64,000 nt of DNA, taken from Chamaecyparis obtusa (Eukaryota > Streptophyta > Pinopsida > Cupressales > Cupressaceae). Below, piece by piece: positions 46,967 to 56,401 of this stretch. The translations under genes and the position numbers were made by a program. The stretch spans positions 276,001-340,000 of the forward strand of contig BSBK01000967.1 in NCBI GenBank assembly GCA_027943335.1. Direction: 5' to 3'. The notes under the pieces are model-generated. The model ran no database searches, had not been told where the DNA came from, and saw only the letters and a program-made list of their open reading frames with translations. Position 1 is the stretch's first letter; every line of letters starts with the position of its first letter.

Positions 46967-47422
46967 AGTGAATAGGCTGATGGATAGGATAACTCATGTC
47001 AAAATACTTAATGCTCATGGATATGTTCAACCTTGTCAAGATCAAAGGTGAAAAAGGGAATACGGATGTAAGTGAGATGAATGGTAGAAAGATGAAGGAT
47101 ATGATGGATGAAACTTGCCCCCAAGTGTAGAGTGCAAAGTAGAGGAATTATGCATGATGCCTATTTGCCAAGTTTTCATCATGGTACTTGCCCAAGATGC
47201 CACAAGAAGTGGTTTCACCATAGGATGGATTTTCTTTTCTTTTCTTTTCTTCTTTTTTTTCTTTTTCTATTTCTTTTTCTCTTTTTGGATGAACTCAAGC
47301 TTCATGCTCTTTGGATACTCCTATAAAAGGTATGATATGATAAGCCAAGGCTGTTGAAAAGTATGCTCAAAGATGTTGATAGGGTGATGGAAATGTGATA
47401 TGATGGATAAGGTAGAGGGTGG
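46967..47422 (-). other. Element D spacer downstream of the Gag-linker frame
   Basis: D resumes after the CACTA element. The stretch matches the spacer of element C at 12697-13010 and carries two bulged hairpins. The Phe-rich plus-strand frames at 47108-47357 come from a CTTTTC run near 47235-47285 and are not genes. Confidence 0.6.
47156..47219 (-). ncRNA. Bulged-hairpin pair in element D (candidate RNA structure)
   Basis: On the minus strand there are two copies. At 47219-47196 it is GGTG-AAA-CCAC[TTCTT]GTGG-CATC. At 47180-47156 it is GATG-AAAA-inner stem-CATC. They are the counterparts of the copies at 12942 and 12983 in element C. The substitutions keep pairing (CACC to CATC gives G-U). 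They lie at the same place relative to the upstream frame in both elements. Confidence 0.55.
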
Positions 47423-49729
47423 CTAAAGATTTATGTGTTGGATTGGATAAGGGAAATGGAAGGATAATGAATAAGAGGATAATAAGTCTTTCCATGTGTG
47501 GGTGTGAAAAAGGGAATGACAGAATAATGAATTGGAAGGATAAGAAGTATTATCAAGACTAACATTGATACACACCTTGAAGGGTAGTGGAATAATGGAG
47601 AAATAATGGATGAAATAGTTTGGGATTTTGATGTAAGAGGATATGGATCTTGAAACACAAGGACTCAAAATAGATGGATAAGATGTAATGTGTTTGGAAG
47701 AATGTGGAGTGGAAGCCTTTGGAAGCTTAAATGTCAACTTTGAGTTCTCTTTTGTGTGTAAGTCCTTCAAAAGTGACTTGGGAATCCACACTTTCTTTGA
47801 TTTTTCCTTCCTTTTGGATTCTTTAGAATGCATTTCTTCAATGAGGGATTTAGGAATCCACATTTTATTTTATTTTTCTTTTTGCTTTATGGACCTTTTT
47901 GGTTTCTTGAATATTTCTTTTTTTCTTGCATTCACATGTCTATTAGATGGGACATGGTGCTCTTCATACATAAGTGGATTCTTGGATTTCTGATTTTTAT
48001 GTTGCACATCCAAACTTCTTCCAAAGGACTTGGGATTGGACGTGAATGAATAAGGTAAACATGGATGGTTCATATGGATGGGTTCATATGGAGGATTGAC
48101 ATGGATGGGTGTTCGGTTTTTCAAGTATGTATGTCTTTTTTGATCTTGATAGGGTATAGGGTAAGTGAATTGTGGGATAGGGATGGTAGGAAAGGTTGAC
48201 GGGGAAATGTAAGGGCCTAATATGGATGGAAGATCTGAAGGTTTCAAATTTGGGATGTAGGGACCAAGGATGGATTTGGAGGATGTAGAAGAAATATGGT
48301 TATGTACCAATGGAGGTAAATGGGATGTGGGAGGGATATCGACATCTTTATTTTGGACTGCATGGCCAAGGCTTTCATCTTTCAGATTTATCTTTGTACC
48401 AATAGTCTTATATGTAGCTTTGATAGGAGTCACTTTGATATGAGTAGTTGAAGCTTGAGATAGATATGGAGGCTTATGAAAAGTGGATGTTGGGGTACTT
48501 TGATTGTGACAAGGATCTTTTGATAGCTTAGGAAAAATACCTTTCTCTTGATTTTCGATAAGTTCATTAGAGATGGAAGGAATACCTTGATCTTGCTTAG
48601 GAGATGGGTATGATATAAGAGGTGAAGGAATATGGGATGTTTGAGGTGGAAGTATATCTTCTTGAAAGAGATGGAATGGTATGAAGGGTTCATCATGGGA
48701 TTCTTGAGGTGTGGGACTTTGGTCAATTATAGGATAAGAAGTGATAATATCTTGATCTTGATCCTTAATAAGACTTGTTTCTTTGCACTCTTGATTAGTC
48801 TCTTGACATGGAGCCACTTCTAAGGACAATGTAGGAGTTTGGATCTGTGCGAGGGATTCTTGAAAGGCTAATGAAGGTTCATTTGAAATAGGAATGATAG
48901 GCATTGTAGCACATGAAGGATTGTAGTCTATAACCTTTGAATCATGAAAGAAGTTTGTAGCAAGATGTAGGTTAGCTTGGATCTCTTTTAGAGGTAGTCC
49001 TTGAGGGTATACATAGTCATTATGAATACTGTTTGGATCTTTGTTTGATGGAGGAATATTGGATAGCTTTGCTTCTATATGAAATGGAGGAATGGTGGAA
49101 TAGGTGAAAGCTGTAAGACAACCACTACTAGACATGTGTTCATAAGTTTGATCTTGATTGAGAGTAGTATCTTCATTAGATGAGTCATTAGGATTTTCAA
49201 TTTCAATTATGTCATCATCAATAAGATTTTGGATTTTATGTTTCAACTCCATGCAATATGAAGTTTCATGCTCATTATGTCTATGATATGCACAATAGTT
49301 GCTCAAAAAGATAAAACCACATGAAGTGATTTGAGGCAACGTGATGAGATCATTTTCAAGGATTTTTTCCAAAGCTAATTCATATGAAATTCCAAAAGGA
49401 GTAAATGATCTATCCCAAGGATATTTGGATGTTTTTGTGTTTCTCCAAGAGTTTCCATATGATGAATATTGTTGAGATGGGACTAATTCTTCTTGATTTC
49501 CTTGATCAAAGATGAGATTCTCTTGATATTTTGCAATAGGTTCTTCATCAAATATTGGTTTATCATTAGGATATTCTTGATCAAATATAGGATTTTCATG
49601 ATATTCTTGTTGATCAAATTTTGAATTATTAAAGATATGATGTTCATGAGGTTTTTCTTGATCATAGAGGTAAGGAAACAATGTTCTTAATGAGAGTTGG
49701 TTGGATGATGTTTCCATTTCTTTCTCCAT
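47423..49729 (-). pseudogene. gag: Gag-linker protein of element D (Tat-like zinc knuckle), one in-frame stop
   Basis: A 619-codon frame runs from ATG at 49729 to TAA at 47870-47872, then stays open in the same phase for another 146 codons from 47863. The N-terminus has repeated IFDQE phrases (residues about 47-76). Residues 108-133 (SFTPFGISYELALEKILEND) match the end of Tat-lineage Gag. A zinc-knuckle-like C146-x2-H149-x4-H154-x4-C159 is followed by ELKHKIQNLIDDDIIEI, typical of that lineage. The rest is a Pro/Ser/Gln-rich linker with duplicated SILGPYI. Past the stop, two WIPKSL phrases occur. Shared blocks with element C are LPLKE-QANLHLA, LSLEVAPCQE and SILGPYIP. The long open frame suggests recent activity in trans. 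Confidence 0.82.
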
Positions 49730-51553
49730 TTCTTAAATTCTTGTGAATAGAATAATCTCTTGAATGTTTATTGTTAATTGATTTTTTGGATCTTAATGAA
49801 TGTTCTCTTTTTGTAATCAAAGATCTTCAAGCACAACACAATGATTTTATCAATTAACATAAGAAATTCTTCCACGCAAACTACCTAAGGTCAAATTTGG
49901 CTTTTAAATGGCTCTAATGAGGTAGGATTGCTAATTGATCAAGGATTTAGTATGGATTCCATTCAAAATGGACTTTAATCTCTCATCCCCCAAGTATGTT
50001 AAGGGGCTTCCCACATGCACCGAGGTATGATTTTGCGCAATCCGTGAGGACTACTAGAGGAAGTTCAAAAAATTAAAATCCTTTTGTCATGCACCCCATT
50101 AAGGATACATGCATTTCATTTTATAGTGGGTTGGATCCCCGCGGCAAAAGCGAGTGTATCCCACTTTGGGTTGTCCCTCTCACTGGCCTCGTTAAGGAAA
50201 ACTTGGGAGGTGAGCCCACTAAAGTTCTAGCATGTTCATTTTGAAAGAAAGGAAAATGGAATTAAGGTTAAGCTTTTGGGAACTTGGTTCACCAAGAAGG
50301 TGAAGAGCATATCCCTAACTTTACCTTTAGTTCCCAAACACAATTAACAAGGTTCAATTGATTTCACCCACTAACTATAGGGATTTGAGTATTTCTACTC
50401 TCTTCCACAAACAAGGGGCTTTGATTTATGTGTTTGATTCTTTAATCCCTCTTAATTACTAGATTTTAAATGCACCAAATGCCACAAGCTAAGGGAAAAT
50501 ATTGACTAGTTTAGGCTTACCTCTTTCTTTGTAGCTAACCAAAGTTAGGGGCATTTTTAAGTGATTTCATTATTCACCTTGGCAATAGCTCCTTCCAAGT
50601 GTGTTTGTCCTCCAACAAGTTAGTCAACACTAACAATCACAATGAGGGGAAGCCAAAATCAAATTTGACAAAGCAAAGATTTATGTAATGAATTTTAAGT
50701 ACCTTATTTGCAAATTTTTAAACAAAAATTTGAACTAAAGACTAATGATCCAATTAAGAGATACAAATTTCTTTTTATAAGCTTCAATCACAGCAAGGTA
50801 TTTTTGATATACCTGATTGTCTTCCTCTTGTGTTGACTCAAGAACGGCCTTGATATGTGCTAAGTTCTCCCTTCTTTATCTTCTTAGCTAGTGCCTTCCC
50901 TTCTTGATTAAACCTGCTTGCTAGCTTCTGAACTTTTCAATGCTTGCTCATTTACAATCAAAATGTACAAACAAAGAATTAGATAAATGAATTTATCAAT
51001 CTAAAAGTAAATTCTGACAGAAAACTGAAAGCGACATTATCCAGCAAATACGCGATATTAAATTGTTTGTGAGCATAACTTTACTGTTAGCAAGCGACAC
51101 TTAAAAGTGCATAGGTGACATAGAAAAGTGCACAGGCGACACTAAAAAGTGCACAGGCGACACTAAAAAGTGCACAAGTGACACTTAAAAGTGCATAGGC
51201 GACACTAAAAGATTCACAGGCGACACTAAAAAGTGCACAAGTGACACTTCTCAACTAGTAGGTGTGACTTCTTTAGGCAAAGACAATGTATCTTTATCGC
51301 ACAGGCATGATTGTTTCGACTACAAACGACATCAAAGAATTTAAGATAGACTAGAAAGTATCAACCAGGCATAAATGTTCAGTAAATAAGCGTTGATATA
51401 GAGCTTGTAGGTGTCATCCAAGTGATTGAAGGCATGACTGAATTGACTGTAGATGTCATTTGACCTATTTCCTGCAAAAATTCCATGGAAAATAGAAAAT
51501 ACAAGCATACAATAGATGATTCAAATGATATAATTGATAAAATAAGGCTTACT
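49730..51553 (-). other. Element D leader
   Basis: This is the untranslated leader between primer site and Gag-linker frame. It contains a minisatellite (51093-51250) and, near 50125-50170, a locally GC-rich patch that could fold (GTGGG...CCCAC on the minus strand). No gene is supported. Confidence 0.6.
51093..51250. repeat. Minisatellite, about 21-bp unit GCGACACTWAAAAGTGCACAG
   Basis: About seven copies stand in tandem with variants GCGACACT and GTGACACTT. Each unit contains the small palindrome CACTTAAAAGTG or CACTAAAAAGTG, so single-stranded copies could form short hairpins. Confidence 0.9.
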
Positions 51554-51571
51554 ACCCCACGATGGGTGCCA
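51554..51571 (-). promoter_or_regulatory. Primer-binding site of element D
   Basis: TGGCACCCATCGTGGGGT begins three bases from the LTR on the minus strand. It corresponds to the site of element C and supports a shared primer tRNA, not identified. Confidence 0.7.
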
Positions 51572-51574
51572 TTT

Positions 51575-52472
51575 TGTATACTAATAAAAGTATCTTCATA
51601 GAATTAGGGTTAATCATCAACAATAATTGAAATAATATCTAAATACAACCACAATTGAGCAACTATTTAACAAAATCAATGATTAATTGAGCATCCTATG
51701 GCTCTCTAACTAAGATGTTAATGAGTGAGCTCTCAGAAAGCTCTCATTAATGACAGTCCTAGAATGAGAATGATAGAGATAAAACAATGCTAAAGCTAAC
51801 AATTATCAAGATGAATGCTAAAAATGCTCTTAAATGCTTTTCTAAACTCAAATTGCAAGAGGTTTGATGCAATTCTCAGATAGGTGGTTGATTCTTTATG
51901 AAGGATTTTGGCCTCCCTTTTATAGATTTTCCAATGGTAGGGGGTGTAGTTGTGTTTAATCATGATTGAGTTTGGGTTAAGTCTTTGGTTCCACCCTTTG
52001 AAGACAAAGCAAAGTTTGTGTCCTCAAAGCTTGGGACAAGTAGACAAGATGGATGGTTGAGATTCTTTTTCACTTTGAGTGAATGAGATTCAATTTGGCT
52101 TGATCCATGTGAATGCCTTTCCTTAAATTTCATTGGTTCATTGATTTTCCTCTCCTTTTGGGTTGTTGAGAGTAATTGATTTTTATTAATTGATTTAATT
52201 GATTTATTTTAGCCATGTACCCCTTGAATGGGTTGAATTAATTTAATCCAAGACATACAATTAATTGAATTAATTGTATTTTGATTTGATTGCATTTAAT
52301 TAAAATGCTCTCAATTTTGATTGATATTGAATTAAGACTTGATTTTAATTTTGATTGGCTAATTGTGCATTATGACTCAATTGATTCAATTATTTCCTTG
52401 ATTTTCTTTGATTTCACTTGATTTACTTTGAATTATCATTAAATTGTCTTTGTCCATTTTTAGGTGATTATA
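51575..52472 (-). repeat. Element D LTR, right copy (5' LTR)
   Basis: The 898-bp LTR is nearly identical to 33655-34554. It ends GATTATA where the other copy has GATTACA, and is followed by the gaccc duplication. The TATA box is at 51916-51925. Confidence 0.95.
51916..51925 (-). promoter_or_regulatory. TATA box of element D 5' LTR
   Basis: CTATAAAAGG is identical to the left copy. This copy precedes the Gag-linker frame and would drive D's genomic transcript. Confidence 0.65.
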
Positions 52473-54797
52473 GACCCATGTCCACAACCTCTTTTGTCGA
52501 TCCCCAAGGTACTTGTTGATTTGTTTCTTCTGTAGTCTTCTTGGGAGTCATGGCTATGAATTGTGTAGGAGGAGACACAAATGTAAATGGAAGATGTTTC
52601 TCAGTAGAAGGTTCTCCTCCAAGGATTTTATGCTTTGATTCTTTCTCCTTAAACCCATAAAGACCCTCAAATTCAAATATGTTGAACTCATCATCTCCTA
52701 AGACATCCCATGGATTAACCTCTTCTGCTTGGATCTCCTCATCCAAATCAATCTATACTTATTCCTCTTATAGCTTCCTCCTTTTAAAGAAGGCTCCCAA
52801 TTGAGTCCTTCAGCTCAAGGGTACATCATCCTCTTCATCTTCCTCATCCCCTTCTAAAATTGTCTCCAAATGGGAAGTTGTAGCTGATCTCTTCCTCTTA
52901 TAAACATGACCCTTTTCTACTCCAACAGGCCTAGGTACAGTTACTTTCACCCTGGGTTCCCTCTTGGGTACACTTGCTTTATCTTGGCTACTAGAAGATA
53001 GAGCATCACATGGAGCTATGCTTTCAACCATTCTCATTCTTGGAGGCTTGGATGTAGGATTTTATCCATAAGCAATTGGGCGTTCATGCCTATACACCGT
53101 CTCTACCTCTGCGGGGTGGCTCCCTTGAATTGAGGCATTAATACCTTCTCTCCCATTTTCTTCTTCTCCTTGGAAGGTTGGGCTAGCTTCTGCTTCATTG
53201 ACATAAGATCCATCTTAAAAGGATGAGAAATCCATGCCTTGGTTGTTTTAATGACATGGCAGGCCTTGAAGTTGATATCATCATTTTCTTCCTTATCCAC
53301 CTTAGCATTTAGGATGGCCCTTGTGTATATTTTATCTTGATTATATATAGGGTTAAAAACATCCTTTGTATCTGCATCCCACACTTTTGCATAGAATCAA
53401 GGCATCTTGTGCCAGTTCCAAGCTCATCTAACAGTAGTCACAGATCCTTACCTCATAATCATTGGTGCAATTAATCCAATGATCTTTAAAATGGGGATCA
53501 TGCACATAGTGCCTCCCCATAATACAGTTGTAGGTGCCAATAGGGTCAAACTCGATCCTTATCAGATTGAAGTGTTGTAGGGGGCACTCATCTCATTCAA
53601 AGGAAAAAGATTTACACACCTTCATATCTTGTAGGAAATGGGGTCCTATTGAAATAGTGAAGTCTGAGCAATGCTTCTTCTTATGTTTTATGTGCTCATA
53701 TGTGTCAGAGAGCTATCTAGCCATCTCTAGTAGGATAACTCTATTAGAAGGGTACCTTGGCAACTTCTTATGAGTGAGATTACTTTTGGCCACCCTGATG
53801 TATGTAAACGTATTAAACTAGATGTAATAAGCCCCCAGGGCTTTCACCTTTGCAACAGATTCTTTAGATAGCCTCTTGGAATAATCACCTTCTATAGAGA
53901 AGATGATTGCAAAAATGAAGGCATCATTGATGATCCTGAACTCTAAGCCATCCTCTCCAAGGTGCTCCTTCCTCACCAGTTCAGGGTACACTATAAAGGT
54001 CCAGGCATTTGGTTGACCCATAGTGCCAACTTTAACTAACCCCAAATATACTACCCTAGTAGGCAGTAGGTACACAACATAGGAAGTCATGTAAAATGAG
54101 GGTCATTATTCATAGAGGTCAACTAAAAATCTAGGTTGTCACTGAGAATGGTGTTCCAATCAAATCTCAATTTCCTCCCCTTTATTGTTTCAATCAAAAG
54201 AATCATCCAAGGCTCAAGTTGGATTAATTTTTGGAGGCCATACACCTTGTTAATCATAGTTATAGCTACCTAGATATCCTCCTTCAAGTATCCCCTCATC
54301 ATATCTATTTTTTCAAGTTTGTTCTTTGGTAGGGGTTGCATCAGGTAGTCATTATTCACAATCTCATGAGATAGTTGAATATCTTGGTTACAGAAGCTCA
54401 TGCCCTTGTCTATGGAAAACCCGTAGAACTTGTCTATCCCCTTGGGTAGGTGGAAGATGTTTTCAATATTGTCAGGCCTTAAATCCAATACCACCTCTCC
54501 CATTGTATTCTTTGCTAGCCTCTCATCTAGTACATAGTTGCTTTCTAAGGTAACAATAAGGTTAGAAGAGAGGATGGACACCGGATGTGCCACCACGTTC
54601 ATGAGACTAGAATACACAAATGAAGTGCAGTCTTCAGATCAGCCCATTGGCTAGGCACATTTTACTAGGTACTCATTCTAACTAACATTTCCTATGTCAG
54701 TATCAATGATTTCACTGTGGAGGTTCCCCACCTTGGATGGTGCATGGTACCCTTTTAACTAGTACTTCATGGCTGGTGAATTTACTTTCTCAGACAT
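52473..54797 (-). pseudogene. Old retroelement-like protein, first (N-terminal) fragment
   Basis: The likely start is ATG at 54797-54795 (MSEKVNSPAMKY), placed right after TTTCTTTTTGCAG, a good intron 3' splice site. The frame then reads YSSLMNVVAHPVSILSSN, DLRPDNIENIFHLPKGID and FYGFSIDKG. Further pieces are at 54090-53818, 53384-53103 and 53037-52810 (a basic stretch rich in Lys/Arg with KRKRSA, possibly nuclear-targeting), then an acidic end reaching element D. About ten stops and several phase changes interrupt it, some where Trp would fit. The whole frame, rejoined across D, H and A, would be about 1,380 codons: globular N-terminus, basic patch, Pro-rich, acidic, coiled coil. The family is not recognised; I infer a retroelement protein. 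Confidence 0.55.
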
Positions 54798-56075
54798 TCT
54801 GCAAAAAGAAACATGTAAGAAGCAATCAATCCACTATGAACAATAAATGAGATAAAAATCATGAAGAAATCAAAGTCCATAAGACTAAGGTGTTTAAAGG
54901 GTCAAAAGGTATCTTTCAAATATTTGAAGGTTCAAAATGAAGTACATGTTTGAAAGTCCAAAATGGAAAAAGTGGGCCCTTAGGTTTATCTCAGTTTAAG
55001 GTTTCAGACCTTTAGATAGTGAAAATGGTGTGTTTTGTCGGCGTCTGAAATGAAGAAGATGCAAAAGTTTGGTTAAAACTTGGTTTGTCTAGGAGCATAG
55101 TGATTAGTGTTAGATTTCAGACTTTTGGTGTGTGAAGGGAGCTTTCTAGTGTTGGTGTTTGAAACACCGAAAGTGTGAATCTGAGGATTTGGACATAGGT
55201 TTTTTTGTTGGTGGATCTAGAACCTTGAAGTTTGAAACTTTGAAATAATTAAGGCTGATAGAGAGCCGAAGGGAGAAAACCCTTGCGTGATCTTGAAATC
55301 AATCCCAAGGCAAGCTCGACCACGAGCCCAACTCAAAAAAGGGCCCAGAGGGACAACTTTGAGGCCCTAAGGTGACAAGAAAACTTGAACAAGACCAAAA
55401 AAACTTGGCTAGACACCTAAGAACCCTACGAGACATAAAAAACATGACAAACAACTGCAAACTAAAGAAAATGAGGGAAAAAGAGACCCTACCTCAAAGG
55501 TGGATGAAGGAAACACAAAGGAGATTGAGCATGAAGAAATTTGAAAGATGGAAGAAGTTGATCACTCAAAAGCATGAAATTGCTCTAAAATTGCTAAGCC
55601 GCAAGATGCACAAGTGACCACAAAGTCACACACATGCTTTAAATAGGCCGTAGGAGAGGGTGACGTCAGTCACCCTCTAGACTTTGGAGTTTCAGAGTTT
55701 CAGGGTTTCAAAGTTTTGAAAAACACTGGGCCTCCAAAACATTGAAAGTTTGAAGGTCCAGACTCCTTGAGGGGAGTTGGACTTTCAGACTTTCAGAGAC
55801 CCATAAGTTTGACAACTTTGAAATGTCAAAAATCTACCAAGTTTTCTTCTAAGAAGAAATCGTATGTTCATGATTTCAGAGTTTGGGTATCTCTGAAAGC
55901 GCAAAAGAGAGAAAAGGTTAAGTTTCTCCTGAGGAAATCCTCTAATAGGGGACAGATAATAGAAGAACCCAGAAAGGACAAGTAAGAAGCCTAAAGGGCA
56001 CAAACAAGCAAAAGAAAAAGGGGGGCCCCTTGGCCAAGTGGCCAAAAAGGGGAGCGTGGTTGTGTGACCACAACA
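54798..56075 (-). promoter_or_regulatory. Upstream region of the old protein gene, possible LTR and leader
   Basis: No minus-strand gene is seen. A TATTTAAA box lies at 55638-55645 on the minus strand, inside GGCCTATTTAAAGC. The minus strand begins TGTTGTGGTCACACAACCACG at 56075, an LTR-like start. Repeated TTTCAGACTTT phrases occur at 55010-55150 and 55680-55800. Without a second copy in the window, an LTR cannot be confirmed. The basic plus-strand frame at 55372-55617 is judged fortuitous. Confidence 0.4.
55638..55645 (-). promoter_or_regulatory. Candidate TATA box
   Basis: TATTTAAA lies on the minus strand about 840 bp upstream of the ATG at 54797. It is flanked by a locally GC-richer stretch, typical of a core promoter. 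The long distance and the splice acceptor before the ATG suggest a leader intron. Confidence 0.4.
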
Positions 56076-56401
56076 CTAAGATTTAACACTACTAGGGGAT
56101 TTCATGTTGCAACCTAATTGGTACTGTAATGCCCCACCAGGGAACCCAAGAGAAATTAACCTAAAACATGTTTTTGATTGCAGGAAAAAATAGGTTTTAA
56201 AGGGGACCCAAAACCCCGTACAAGTAGAGAATAAAAGTTTTAATGTTTAAGCATACTAAAGAGAAATAGGACTGGGGCCTAGTCCACCAGAACCAAACCC
56301 AGTAGAAAAAACCACAAAACCAAACACTAGCAAGAAAACAACTACCAGGGAGAACCAAAAAAAGGCCAGCACTAGGAACCCAGGGCAGGGCACTAAGAAA
56401 A
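56076..56401 (-). other. 3' tail of the next gene and element boundary
   Basis: On the minus strand this follows the stop at 56402-56404 and ends GGTGGGGCATTACA near 56134, which looks like a Gypsy LTR edge (the plus strand reads TGTAATGCCCC, compare TGTAATACCCC of element C). The 60 bases beyond belong to neither side clearly. Confidence 0.4.

Larger units (their letters stand above)
33655..52472 (-). mobile_element. Element D: Tat-like non-autonomous Gypsy retrotransposon, with nested CACTA
   Basis: Direct LTRs at 33655-34554 and 51575-52472 are flanked by perfect gaccc duplications (33650-33654, 52473-52477). On the minus strand the order is: 5' LTR (right), primer site, leader with minisatellite, Gag-linker frame (49729 to 47423), hairpins, 3' region split by the CACTA element, polypurine tract and 3' LTR (left). 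Without the CACTA element it is about 8.85 kb. No protease, reverse transcriptase, RNase H or integrase trace is present. LTR divergence is about 1.5 percent (some 13 substitutions and 2 indels over 900 bp by eye), the youngest LTR element here. Confidence 0.95.

Noticed and set aside
47108..47357. Phe-rich plus-strand frames
   Set aside because: They come from a CTTTTC/TTTTTC run and have no motif.
51093..51250. CRISPR-like array
   Set aside because: Units are directly adjacent, without unique spacers, in plant DNA. It is a minisatellite; the same holds for 13566-13725.
55372..55617. Basic 81-codon plus-strand frame
   Set aside because: It is Lys/Arg-rich because the DNA is purine-rich. 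It lies antisense to the presumed leader of the old protein and has no homologous feature.
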